Source: Cytophagales bacterium
GTDB taxonomy: Bacteria; Bacteroidota; Bacteroidia; Cytophagales; Cyclobacteriaceae
NCBI GenBank assembly: GCA_003500135.1
Contig: DNTA01000024.1
Span: 1-31,020, forward strand
Reading direction: 5' to 3'
Length of the DNA: 31,020 nucleotides
In this document: positions 1 through 8,037 of the stretch, piece after piece
How the letters are laid out: every line of letters begins with the position of its first letter
How positions within the stretch are numbered: position 1 is the stretch's first letter
The notes under the pieces: generated by a model
Seen by the model: only the letters and a program-made list of their open reading frames with translations
Told to the model about the DNA's origin: nothing
The model's database searches: none
Position numbers and translations under genes: made by a program

Positions 1-10
1 TAAATGTAAT

Positions 11-66
11 TGATAACCTCTGGACCATTGAACCCATGAACTCTTGAACCCATGAACTATTGAACC
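11..66. repeat. Tandem 8-base repeat array
   Basis: Five clear 8-base units run from 27 to 66: ATTGAACC, CATGAACT, CTTGAACC, CATGAACT, ATTGAACC. Two more diverged units (TGATAACC, TCTGGACC) can be read in phase from 11. Units alternate, so the array also has a 16-base period. It ends 7 bases before the stop codon of the protease gene, in its 3' flank. No function can be read from it. It may extend beyond the left edge of the window. Confidence 0.75.
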
Positions 67-73
67 TCGTTTA

Positions 74-1444
74 TCAATAGCCAATCGACACAAAACCACT
101 ACCCAATACCTTCAGATCCCCCGAATAGATGGTGATTTTGTAATCGCCCTTTTTTGTAAAGGTATAAGGGAAATAGGTGTAATCCAGGGTGCCGGTGACA
201 TTGAAAGCCAGGTCTTCGTATTTTTCGTACTTATCTCCTTTTTTCCGGTCAATCAATACGACAATTTTGTCAGTGCCCAGCTTGTCGGGATATGTGTCGA
301 CATATACATAAACTACCCCGCCATTCTTTCTGTCTATCGTAAAACTGGAATACCGCTTGCTGGTGCCCGGGATCGTGTTGTTGTTGTTCGTAACAGAAAT
401 ATTTGAGAAAAAAACTTTACTGGCAGAAGTGGATTTTTTCACTGTCGGATTCGAGCCGTTGCCATAGATCATGGCATTGATTTCCTCCGGTGACTTGATA
501 GGCAACTTATTGCCCGGTGTGGTCTGTATGGAAAAAGCCCGCTGTGGACTATTCAGTCCTTTGGCTTCAAGCTTGTTATGTGCTTCCGGACTAACAGCTG
601 AAACATAATACATGCCGTTGATACCGCCGACGAGACCGACCCCGGTTTTAAGTCCAACAGACGTGGCAATTCCGATTACCCGGTTTTGTTCATTGAATAC
701 AGGTCCGCCACTGTTGCCCGGGTGGATTTCCGCATCTGTTTTGATGAAGCCATATTCCGGATTGAACACATAGTCCAGGCCCGACATAATACCGAGGCTC
801 AGCGTACTCATGTCGCGAAGCATCAGTGCAGCGCTGCCATTAAACTGAGCCGGATAGCCAAATACGCAAAGTTGCTCTCCCTGGGCTACCCTGTCGGAAT
901 CACCAATGGGCAGAGCGGTAAATTTCAGGTTTTCAGTATTACCGTGTTCATCGCGCACCACTCTTAGTAATGCCCCGTCATAAGCGCCCATACCCACCGA
1001 TATCACTTCCGCATCGTAAAGCACATAATCGTTTTCGCCCGGTCCGTTGAACACCTGGATGACCGGAACAGTGTACCCTGTATTATACGCTTTGATCAAT
1101 CGGTTCTCCTTGATCAAATTTTCTATGAAATCTTCGGAATACGTGGCAATTCCCGATCGCTTTTGACCATTTTTATCGTAATAGTCGTAATCGACATAGC
1201 CCTTTACGCATTTCTCCACCACATGCCGGTTGGTAAATAAATAACCATCATCAGTAACAAAGAAGCCGGAGCCTCGACTTAGATATCCGGCTCCCGGTTT
1301 GACTTTTTCCAGGTTAGGGTCAAAGAGGATCACTTTCACCACGCCTTTGCCGTACCTGGCGGCTATCTGTTTGGTATTGAGTTGGGCTTTTGCTGCAATG
1401 GTAAACAGCAAAACATAGCAAAGAACAAGTGCAAATCGTTTCAT
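74..1444 (-). CDS. Secreted trypsin-like serine protease (S1C/HtrA-like catalytic domain)
   Basis: Predicted exported serine endopeptidase of 456 residues. Residues 1-20 form a signal peptide ending in AKA, so cleavage before Gln21 is likely. The catalytic triad can be placed by motif: His74 in TNRHVV, Asp156 in YDGALL, and Ser245 in HPGNSGGPVF, so the enzyme should be active. The protease fold covers about residues 25-290. The last 110 residues (about 345-456) look like a separate beta-rich domain and contain no PDZ signature that I recognise, unlike classical DegP/HtrA. The chain may therefore be a stand-alone secreted trypsin-like protease with an accessory binding domain. The gene is alone, with 231 bases separating it from the oxidoreductase gene upstream. 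Substrate unknown. Confidence 0.88.
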   Translation of the reverse strand: MKRFALVLCYVLLFTIAAKAQLNTKQIAARYGKGVVKVILFDPNLEKVKPGAGYLSRGSGFFVTDDGYLFTNRHVVEKCVKGYVDYDYYDKNGQKRSGIATYSEDFIENLIKENRLIKAYNTGYTVPVIQVFNGPGENDYVLYDAEVISVGMGAYDGALLRVVRDEHGNTENLKFTALPIGDSDRVAQGEQLCVFGYPAQFNGSAALMLRDMSTLSLGIMSGLDYVFNPEYGFIKTDAEIHPGNSGGPVFNEQNRVIGIATSVGLKTGVGLVGGINGMYYVSAVSPEAHNKLEAKGLNSPQRAFSIQTTPGNKLPIKSPEEINAMIYGNGSNPTVKKSTSASKVFFSNISVTNNNNTIPGTSKRYSSFTIDRKNGGVVYVYVDTYPDKLGTDKIVVLIDRKKGDKYEKYEDLAFNVTGTLDYTYFPYTFTKKGDYKITIYSGDLKVLGSGFVSIGY

Positions 1445-1675
1445 GGTGTTATAAATTGTTGTTTGACTTCTATTTTAAAATCCACAGACAATCCTTAATA
1501 CCAATTCCTTCCGGGTGTATATTGGTCGCGGAAATACGTCAACACAATTTATTTACGGTGCCTGACAGGCCTTAACAGCCTGGTTACAAATGCTAACACT
1601 CAGGTTTCATGAAGGGAATAAAGCGGAAAAAAATACTTGGTATTGAATAATTTGACCTGTATCCTAATGCATGAT

Positions 1676-2668
1676 TCAGGTATAACGGCCGATTTCAACC
1701 ACCACCTTACCTACAGCGTGTCCGGTTTCGAGGTGCTCCATGGCTTTGGAGGTTTCAGGAAGTATGTAGGTCTTGCTAACAATGGATCTTAACTTATTTT
1801 GTTCCATCTGATCTGCCAGATACGCGAGGTCTTTTTTTGTATATTCCCATGAAACCATACCGATCTTTTTTCCCGTCTTTTTGGATAAGCGAGGAGACTG
1901 TAACATATGTCCCAGTAACTTTTTAAAACCTCCATACCCGATTATGGCACATTTGCCACCGGGTTTGAGCAGGCCTGCATATTGTTTTACCGAATAGTTG
2001 CCTACGTTATCGATGATCAGGTCGAATGATTGCTCCAATTGATCCAGGGAGGTTTTCGTGTAGTCAATCACTTCCTCGGCGCCCAATGAACGGACCAATT
2101 CCACATTTTTGGTACTACAAACACCAGTGACCCTGGCTCCGGTATTTTTAGCCAATTGAACGGTGAAGATACCTACGCCTCCCGAAGCCCCATTGACCAG
2201 GACTTCATCATCCGGCTGGATATCACCAAAGCTAAACAAGCCATGATACGCCGTCAATCCGGCAACCGGCAGAGCAGCAGCTTCTGCAAAGCTTATTTCT
2301 GCAGGCATATGCACGAAAAGAGCCTCCGGCGCAGCGGCATATTCAGCCAGGCCACCCAGCGACATATGTTGTTTACTAAAAAGAATGCCCATTACCTTGT
2401 CTCCGATTTCAAATTGCTTCACCTGTGATCCTTTGGAAATCACAATACCGGCTACATCGGCACCTACAGTTTTTATTTTGGGCCGGAACAAGCCGAACTG
2501 AAAACGCATGAAGTAGGGGGCGCCCCGCATAAAATGCCAGTCGAGCGGATTGATGGCAGTTGCTTTTATTTGAATTAAAATTTCATCAGGTTTAGGTTCG
2601 GGATTCTCAATTTCCTGAAGTGATAATACCGAAGGCGGACCATAGGATTTCTGAACAATAGCTTGCAT
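1676..2668 (-). CDS. NAD(P)-dependent alcohol dehydrogenase, quinone-reductase-like MDR family
   Basis: A 330-residue medium-chain dehydrogenase/reductase. The N-terminal GroES-like domain (about 1-125) contains the family pattern ATAINPLDWHFMRG. The Rossmann domain follows, with the nucleotide-binding motif NGASGGVG near residue 160. The cysteine cluster and catalytic ligands of zinc-dependent alcohol dehydrogenases are missing, which places it with zinc-free quinone oxidoreductase / reticulon-4-interacting-protein-like enzymes that use NAD(P)H to reduce quinones or enones. Length is normal for the family. The gene is monocistronic, and no strong ribosome-binding site is visible before the ATG. 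Substrate cannot be read from sequence. Confidence 0.88.
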   Translation of the reverse strand: MQAIVQKSYGPPSVLSLQEIENPEPKPDEILIQIKATAINPLDWHFMRGAPYFMRFQFGLFRPKIKTVGADVAGIVISKGSQVKQFEIGDKVMGILFSKQHMSLGGLAEYAAAPEALFVHMPAEISFAEAAALPVAGLTAYHGLFSFGDIQPDDEVLVNGASGGVGIFTVQLAKNTGARVTGVCSTKNVELVRSLGAEEVIDYTKTSLDQLEQSFDLIIDNVGNYSVKQYAGLLKPGGKCAIIGYGGFKKLLGHMLQSPRLSKKTGKKIGMVSWEYTKKDLAYLADQMEQNKLRSIVSKTYILPETSKAMEHLETGHAVGKVVVEIGRYT

Positions 2669-2917
2669 GTTGGTTTGGTTTTTGAGTTTTCTTTATGAAA
2701 AGGAACGAAGGGGGAATGAAGCGGTTAGGTATTTTTGACAAGATGGTATTCAAAGACATAAACGGCATTTGATTTTCTTCAAAGGCAATTGGTAAATGAT
2801 ATGAAGACGGAGAAGGATTAAGGCTGAGGATTCGTCTCAAATTATCAAGGATTGTGAAAAACAAGCCACTTGCTTATTCGTACATGGATTAAATTTGCTT
2901 ACATAGGGCCATAAATG

Positions 2918-2949
2918 AAAAAGCCCTCCGGACAAAGGTCAGGAGGGCT
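2918..2949 (-). terminator. Rho-independent terminator of the DUF2911 gene
   Basis: Perfect 8-base stem AGCCCTCC (2922-2929) / GGAGGGCT (2942-2949) with a 12-base loop. Read on the minus strand it is followed directly by a short T-run (TTTTCATTTAT). It lies 22 bases beyond the stop codon of the DUF2911 gene. Confidence 0.8.
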
Positions 2950-2971
2950 GAAGCATTTCTTAAGTCAAAAC

Positions 2972-3826
2972 TTATTTACTCCACTCTTCGATCGACTTTT
3001 CATTCATGCGAACATAGTCATCGTTTCCGGCTTCTTTGGCTTTCTCCATCGATTTTTTGGCAGTTACAATTGCTGTTTCCTTATCACCCATATCAGCTTC
3101 GATCAATGCCTTCCGTCGATATACCCAGAAGGCGTTGGCGCCGTCTTCTTCATATACCTCAATGGCCTTTGATATCCACTCATGGGCCTGCTTTAGGTCT
3201 TTTCCACTCTCGTGATAATAAGTAGCAGCCATATAGTAATCGCGCGGATCTACACGAAGGTTGCGCTTAATGTCCGCCATCACTTTGCTGTCCACTTCTA
3301 CGGTCATTGGTATAACCACCTTGGCATTTTCCCATTTGATGTAGAGGTCAGCTTTCGTGTGGCTCAGATTACCAATACCGATTTCGAAAGTCTCAACCAG
3401 CGATGAAGTGGCTTTTACCTCAGTGGTGAAACGGAACACATCTTCCTCTTCCTTGTATTCACCAGTGCCCCATTGCTCCCAGTTTTTGTTGACCACAATC
3501 GTCCATTCATTTTCACCCGGAATAGCAAAAAGGGCATAGCTACCTGCTTCAAGCTTATTGCCGGCAATTTCTACCTCGTCGCTTACGGTGAGCTTGGTGG
3601 CGGCATTGGCCCCGAGGCGCCATATTTTTCCGTAAGGTACCAGGTCGCCAAAAATGGTACGGCCGCGCATGCTGGGTCGTGCGTACTCAATGGTTACATC
3701 AGTCAGGCCAACTTTTTGTTCCAGTTTGGCCTTTGGACTAGGCTGTGGCATGTTGATCTGCGCCTGGGCCAGGGTAGTGGCAAAGATCATACACATCGCC
3801 AAAAAAATTCGTGTCACTTTTTCCAT
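2972..3826 (-). CDS. Exported DUF2911 family protein with C-terminal helical-repeat region
   Basis: A 284-residue protein of unknown function common in Bacteroidota. A signal peptide (1-22, ending AQAQ) directs it out of the cytoplasm. The DUF2911 domain follows (about 30-180), with the family's conserved stretches GRTIFGDLVPYGKIWRLGANA and WTIVVNKNWEQWG. The last 90 residues (about 195-284) are helical and TPR-like, with the pattern AHEWISKAIEVYEEDGANAFWVYRRKALIEADMG split over two helices pairs. The biochemical role of DUF2911 is not established. The gene stands alone with its own -7 promoter element and terminator, and is divergent from the thioesterase gene. Confidence 0.85.
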   Translation of the reverse strand: MEKVTRIFLAMCMIFATTLAQAQINMPQPSPKAKLEQKVGLTDVTIEYARPSMRGRTIFGDLVPYGKIWRLGANAATKLTVSDEVEIAGNKLEAGSYALFAIPGENEWTIVVNKNWEQWGTGEYKEEEDVFRFTTEVKATSSLVETFEIGIGNLSHTKADLYIKWENAKVVIPMTVEVDSKVMADIKRNLRVDPRDYYMAATYYHESGKDLKQAHEWISKAIEVYEEDGANAFWVYRRKALIEADMGDKETAIVTAKKSMEKAKEAGNDDYVRMNEKSIEEWSK

Positions 3827-3866
3827 GGTTTTTGCTTTTTAGTTAGTATTCTAATTAATTGCATTT

Positions 3867-3874
3867 CAAATATA
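3867..3874 (-). promoter_or_regulatory. Bacteroidota -7 promoter element for the DUF2911 gene
   Basis: On the minus strand this reads TATATTTG, matching the Bacteroidota consensus TAnnTTTG. A TTG on the same strand (complement of 3896-3898) lies 21 bases upstream, as expected for the -33 element. Start codon is about 40 bases downstream. Confidence 0.5.
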
Positions 3875-3921
3875 GCTCTAATAACTGATTAAAGACAATG
3901 GATGTCTGCGTCAGCGGCGAC

Positions 3922-3938
3922 ATTGTTTTATAAACAAT
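3922..3938. promoter_or_regulatory. Short perfect inverted repeat upstream of thioesterase start
   Basis: ATTGTTT (3922-3928), TAT, AAACAAT (3932-3938): a perfect 7-base inverted repeat with a 3-base centre, 6 bases before the ATG of the thioesterase gene. It could be an operator or a 5'-UTR hairpin. It is AT-rich, so chance occurrence is possible. Confidence 0.3.
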
Positions 3939-3944
3939 TGAAAT

Positions 3945-4370
3945 ATGGATTTATGGGATATTGACAACTTCAAGCATCTGCTTGAGCAGTACATTCCCTT
4001 TCACAAGTTGATCGGAATTAAACTTGTGGAAGTGAGAAAAGGGTACGCCTCGATTTTAATTCCCTACAAGCCGGAACTTGTTGGCGACCCCCGGGTAAAG
4101 CGTATTCATGGCGGAGTAATTTCAACGGCCATGGACGCCGCAGGTGGCGCTGCCGGTATGACGACCCTTTCCAAACCGGAAGATCAGATCGCAACCATTG
4201 ATATACGGGTGGATTATTTACATCCGGGAAAGCCGGAAGATATTATTTGTGAAGGACAGATCGTGCGCGATGGCAGTGCGGTGATCTTTACCAAGATGAC
4301 GGCCCATCATCGTGAAAGCAATGAATTGATTGCCGAAGCAAGGGCAATTTATCGGGTAAAACGATTTTAA
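3945..4370 (+). CDS. PaaI-type hotdog-fold acyl-CoA thioesterase
   Basis: A 141-residue single-domain hotdog protein, the usual length for the PaaI/4HBT family, which hydrolyses acyl-CoA thioesters in the cytoplasm. The central helix and active-site segment are recognisable as HGGVISTAMDAAGGAAG, followed by the strand pattern ATIDIRVDYLHPG. The stop codon is directly followed by the ATG of the DNA glycosylase gene with no gap, so the two are surely cotranscribed and probably translationally coupled, although no functional link between them is obvious. The acyl substrate is unknown. Confidence 0.88.
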   Translation: MDLWDIDNFKHLLEQYIPFHKLIGIKLVEVRKGYASILIPYKPELVGDPRVKRIHGGVISTAMDAAGGAAGMTTLSKPEDQIATIDIRVDYLHPGKPEDIICEGQIVRDGSAVIFTKMTAHHRESNELIAEARAIYRVKRF

Positions 4371-4970
4371 ATGGCTGATAAACTTCCTCGTAGTTTTTAT
4401 GAACGTGAAGATGTAGTGCAGATCGCTCGCGAACTACTGGGTAAACGTCTGTGTACCCACTTCGATGGTGTATTGACATCGGCCATCATTACAGAAGTGG
4501 AAGCTTACTGCGGAAGAAATGATAAGGCATGCCACGCCAATGACGGACTGCGTACGAATAGGACGGAGGTGATGTATGGAAGGGGCGGCCATGCGTATGT
4601 ATACCTGTGTTATGGGATCCATCACCTCTTTAATGTGGTAACCAATAAAAAACATAGGGCTGATGCAATATTGGTTCGAGGTGTATCGCCTGAACAGGGT
4701 ATTGAAACCATGTTACAACGAAGATCGATGCACGAAGTTCAGAAAAGAATGACCTCAGGACCCGGGACCTTATCACAGGCCTTGGGCATCAGAACAAAAC
4801 ATACGGGTTGCGATTTGATGGGAAATGAAATATGGATTGAAGAACAGAAAACAATACCTGACAGCCTGATAGTAGAAAGCAGGCGTATAGGAGTGGACTA
4901 TTCCGGTGACCATGCTTTTCGTCCATGGCGTTTTTATATAAAAGAAAGTAAATGGGTGAGCAAGCCCTAA
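4371..4970 (+). CDS. DNA-3-methyladenine glycosylase (AAG/MPG family)
   Basis: A base-excision repair enzyme that removes alkylated purines such as 3-methyladenine and hypoxanthine from DNA. The 199-residue chain is full length for bacterial members of the AAG (alkyladenine glycosylase, MPG) family, not the unrelated AlkA or Tag families. The catalytic segment TEVEAYCG contains Glu44, equivalent by motif to the water-activating glutamate of human AAG. The downstream segments HAYVYLCYGIHHLFNVV and SGPGTLSQALGI are also family hallmarks. The gene starts at the base after the thioesterase stop codon. Confidence 0.93.
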   Translation: MADKLPRSFYEREDVVQIARELLGKRLCTHFDGVLTSAIITEVEAYCGRNDKACHANDGLRTNRTEVMYGRGGHAYVYLCYGIHHLFNVVTNKKHRADAILVRGVSPEQGIETMLQRRSMHEVQKRMTSGPGTLSQALGIRTKHTGCDLMGNEIWIEEQKTIPDSLIVESRRIGVDYSGDHAFRPWRFYIKESKWVSKP

Positions 4971-5009
4971 AAAAATTGTATATATTGTGATTCAAAAAAA
5001 TGAAGGGCT

Positions 5010-5849
5010 ATGAGGAAGTTTTTATGTCCCGTCGATTTTTCTGAGGCATCGTTAAATGCCATGGAATTTGCTGCGCATATCGGTGAAAAAGAAAGCGCAG
5101 TGTTAACCTTGCTCAATGTATTTACAGAGGATGATTTTGATGAGATCCTCGAATCGGAGCATATTGGCAAAGAATACAATGAGAAAATTTCACTTGCAGA
5201 AGGAAAGCTTAAAGAGATATCGGATGAGATATGTCAGATGAGTAAGCCAAAAGGTTTGGTGAATTGTGAATACAAACTTCGAAGTGGAAAACTACAGGAG
5301 ACGATCATTGAAGAAGCTAAAGAAGGAAAGTACGACCTGATTGTGATGGGTACGGTTGGCGTTACCAATATGAAAGAACGATATATTGGTAGTAAGACAC
5401 TTCGGGTGATTGAACACGCGCCCTGTTCGGTGATGGCCATCCCTGAGAATTGTCATTATCACAAGATCAAGCGGCTCGTTTATGCATCGGATTATCAGGA
5501 AGAAGATAAAATTGCCATTCAACAGGTGGTTTCGCTCGCGGTCCACATCAAAGCCCATATCGATGTGCTCCACATTTCCAAAAGTGAAAGCGATATAAGC
5601 AAAGCCGTTTATCAGGAGTTTGTAAATGAAATCAAAAGCTTTGTTGCTTACGGCGAACTCGATTTTGACCGGCGGATTTTTGAGCATACCTCAAGGGGCA
5701 TACTCAATTATATGAATGAGCAAAAATCTGATTTACTGGTCCTCTTGGATAAAAAGCGCAACTTCCTTCAAAATCTCTTTTCTACCAGTGTGGTAAAGGA
5801 GTTGACCGAATTTTCAGATTATCCTTTTTTAGTCATCAAATTGTCGTAG
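5010..5849 (+). CDS. Tandem-domain universal stress protein (UspA family)
   Basis: A 279-residue cytoplasmic protein with two Usp domains in tandem, roughly 1-146 and 150-279. The first domain starts with the family pattern KFLCPVDFSEAS and keeps the ATP-binding signature G-2x-G-9x-G-S (Gly114 to Ser128 in GTVGVTNMKERYIGS), so it should bind ATP. The second domain has lost that motif and is probably structural. Its role in stress tolerance is inferred from family only. The 3' end overlaps the convergent metal permease gene by 14 bases, and no terminator is visible between the two. Confidence 0.9.
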   Translation: MRKFLCPVDFSEASLNAMEFAAHIGEKESAVLTLLNVFTEDDFDEILESEHIGKEYNEKISLAEGKLKEISDEICQMSKPKGLVNCEYKLRSGKLQETIIEEAKEGKYDLIVMGTVGVTNMKERYIGSKTLRVIEHAPCSVMAIPENCHYHKIKRLVYASDYQEEDKIAIQQVVSLAVHIKAHIDVLHISKSESDISKAVYQEFVNEIKSFVAYGELDFDRRIFEHTSRGILNYMNEQKSDLLVLLDKKRNFLQNLFSTSVVKELTEFSDYPFLVIKLS

Positions 5850-6744
5850 CGCCTTCTTCATGACCCTGCAGTAAGGCCCTTTTTTTGCGAAGCTTTTTAA
5901 ATAAAAGACCGTGGGAAGGGCTGAAGAAGAAAGCCAATGTAAAAAAAATTCCGGCCATTACGGCCATGGCGCCTGCTATCGAACCATTAAGCGCTACTGC
6001 CAGATAATAACCAGATCCGGCTGTGAGTATGCCAATGCCACTGGAGATCATCAGCATTTTCTTAAAATCATCTGTTAATAAATATGCCGTAGCCGGTGGT
6101 ACCACGAGAAAAGCAATCACCAATATGGCGCCCACAATTTCGAAGGAAGCTACGGTAGTGATCGACACCAGTGACATTAGCAGATAGTGCCATAATGGTA
6201 TAGAAATGCCGATTGTAAAAGCGAAACCGGGATCGAAGGTAGTGGCATATAGTGGCTTGTAGCCCAGGGAGATAAACGCAATGATGATCAGTAGCACACC
6301 GCCCAGTACCCATATGGCCCGCGGGCCTAAATTAATGCCTGAATCGAGCAGCCAAACGTCAAACGGTACATAGGCTATTTCGCCATACAGTACACAATCC
6401 TGATCGAGATCTACTTGTCCGGCAAATACGCTGATCATGATAATGCCAATGGCAAATAACAATGTAAATGTCACCCCTATGGATGCGTCTGTTTGCAGTT
6501 TTCCTTTTTTGTGAATGAGTTCGATCAGCAAGGTGGTAAACACGCCGGTAAGGGCGGCTGCAAAAAGCATGACCATCGAATCGCGCTGCCCGGTGTATAG
6601 GAAGGCAATGACAATGCCCGGCAATACCGCATGGCTGATCGCATCACCGATCATCGCCATTTTGCGCAGGATAAGGTAACACCCCAACAAGCTACAGGTG
6701 ATGGCGACGAGTGAACCGGTGGTTATGATCCAGAATGCATTCAT
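5836..6744 (-). CDS. Metal ABC transporter permease (Mn/Zn/Fe type)
   Basis: A 302-residue inner-membrane permease of the ZnuB/TroC/MntB family, with about eight hydrophobic segments and the family motif KMAMIGDAISHAVLPG near residues 28-43. It is the last gene of the five-gene metal operon; its ATG overlaps the stop of the preceding permease by one base (TAATG), a sign of translational coupling. The operon encodes two different permeases, so the membrane channel is probably a heterodimer. The C-terminal residues after the last membrane helix are short, in contrast to the partner permease. Confidence 0.93.
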   Translation of the reverse strand: MNAFWIITTGSLVAITCSLLGCYLILRKMAMIGDAISHAVLPGIVIAFLYTGQRDSMVMLFAAALTGVFTTLLIELIHKKGKLQTDASIGVTFTLLFAIGIIMISVFAGQVDLDQDCVLYGEIAYVPFDVWLLDSGINLGPRAIWVLGGVLLIIIAFISLGYKPLYATTFDPGFAFTIGISIPLWHYLLMSLVSITTVASFEIVGAILVIAFLVVPPATAYLLTDDFKKMLMISSGIGILTAGSGYYLAVALNGSIAGAMAVMAGIFFTLAFFFSPSHGLLFKKLRKKRALLQGHEEGATTI

Positions 6745-8036
6745 TATTCGTAAGGGATTTTTGATTGATGAGGGTCTTCGCTGGGATAGTTCAACGTTTG
6801 TTCCAGTTGTTTTTCCAACTCAGGCGTAATAAAGTGTTCTATCGTCTCTGCGTCTTCGTGAACGTGGTCAGAGGCAATGTTCAGGTATTCTGTGAGGTAC
6901 AATTCCCACAAACGGTGAATACGAACCAACCTGCTGCCTTTTTTATAACCGGCATTGGTAAGTTCCCAGCCTTGTGAATGCTTCCTGAAATATCCTTGCC
7001 GGGTTAGTTTTGCCAGGTGGCCTTTTAGTTTGGATTCGGGCATAGGCCTTCTTCTAATAAGGTCCGTGGCGGTCATTGAACTGGTAAAATCTTTCCGATC
7101 TTCCCCGATATGATAACCGGCTTTTATGATATTTTCTTCATTGATCATCAGGCGAATACGACGTTGTTTGATCATGTATTGTAAAATACCCTTTTTAGGA
7201 GCAAAGAAAAAGCTGATAAAAGCAAATACACTGGCTACCACGACGATCCATGGGCCTGTCGGCATGGAAGGGTAGAGGTAAGATACCAGCGCCCCGGTAA
7301 ACCCCGAAACAGCACCAATGACAGCTGCCATAATGATCATCAGCTTGAGATTGTCCGTCCAGAAGCGTGCCGCTGCTGCCGGTGTGATCAACATAGCGGC
7401 CATAAGTACAACCCCAACCGCCTGTATACCAATAACCACGGCCAGTACCGTTAATGAAGTCATGAGGAAATCCAGGCGTTTAACGGGCAGGCCCATAGAA
7501 GATGCATACTCCCGGTCGAAACAGACCAGGGCAAATTCTTTAAAAAGAAAGGAAACGGTGAGCACCATTAACAAGGCAATAGCAGAAAAGATAATAACAT
7601 CGCTTCCCAGCATCGCGGCGGCTTTTCCAAAAAGAAAGTGATCCAGTCCGCTCTGATTTGCGTTGCCGCTATGTTGTATAAAAGTAAGCATTAATATGCC
7701 CAGACCAAAAGTAACGGAAAGCACCATTCCTATTGCCGTATCCTCTTTAATCCTGGAGTGCAGGGTTATTTTGTCGATCAGGATCATCGACAGCCATCCG
7801 GCCAGAAAAGCGCCGGGAATGAGAATCAAAGGATCTTTGGCGCCTCCAATCATAAAAGCCAGGCAAATACCGGGCAACACTGAATGAGCTACGGCATCAC
7901 CTACCAGGGCTTTTTTCCGAAGGAATGTAAAAGCACCGATAATAGCCGAACTGCTGGTGAGCAATATGCTTCCCAGCACTACCGTCCGTACGTTGGGGTC
8001 GCTTAAACTAAGGAAATCTATTATCTGCTCGTACAT
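6744..8036 (-). CDS. Metal ABC transporter permease fused to a C-terminal DtxR-like domain
   Basis: A 430-residue fusion. Residues 1-290 are a complete ZnuB/TroC-type permease with about eight membrane helices and the motif KKALVGDAVAHSVLPG (41-56). Residues about 295-430 are cytoplasmic and resemble DtxR/MntR iron- or manganese-dependent repressors: a winged-helix-like part (TATDLIRRRPMPESKLKGHLAKLTRQGYF split across residues 322-350), then the metal-binding and dimerisation part with His374 and Glu378 (IHRLWE), Glu397, Glu400 and His401, and a tail LNYPSEDPHQSKIP that mirrors the regulator encoded three genes upstream (LGFPKHDPHGDPIP). I infer a cytosolic metal sensor attached to the transporter. 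To my knowledge this architecture occurs in other Bacteroidota, but its function is not established. Confidence 0.9.
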   Translation of the reverse strand: MYEQIIDFLSLSDPNVRTVVLGSILLTSSSAIIGAFTFLRKKALVGDAVAHSVLPGICLAFMIGGAKDPLILIPGAFLAGWLSMILIDKITLHSRIKEDTAIGMVLSVTFGLGILMLTFIQHSGNANQSGLDHFLFGKAAAMLGSDVIIFSAIALLMVLTVSFLFKEFALVCFDREYASSMGLPVKRLDFLMTSLTVLAVVIGIQAVGVVLMAAMLITPAAAARFWTDNLKLMIIMAAVIGAVSGFTGALVSYLYPSMPTGPWIVVVASVFAFISFFFAPKKGILQYMIKQRRIRLMINEENIIKAGYHIGEDRKDFTSSMTATDLIRRRPMPESKLKGHLAKLTRQGYFRKHSQGWELTNAGYKKGSRLVRIHRLWELYLTEYLNIASDHVHEDAETIEHFITPELEKQLEQTLNYPSEDPHQSKIPYE

Positions 8037-8037
8037 A

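Noticed and set aside
1561-1587. Short nested inverted repeats (GCCTG, CAGGC, GCCTG) between the protease and oxidoreductase genes
   Set aside because: Arms are only five bases, there is no T-run after them, and they do not adjoin a promoter element.
2607-2864. 85-codon minus-strand frame overlapping the start of the oxidoreductase gene
   Set aside because: Composition is unlike the neighbouring proteins, it overlaps a well-supported gene in another frame, and no family is evident.
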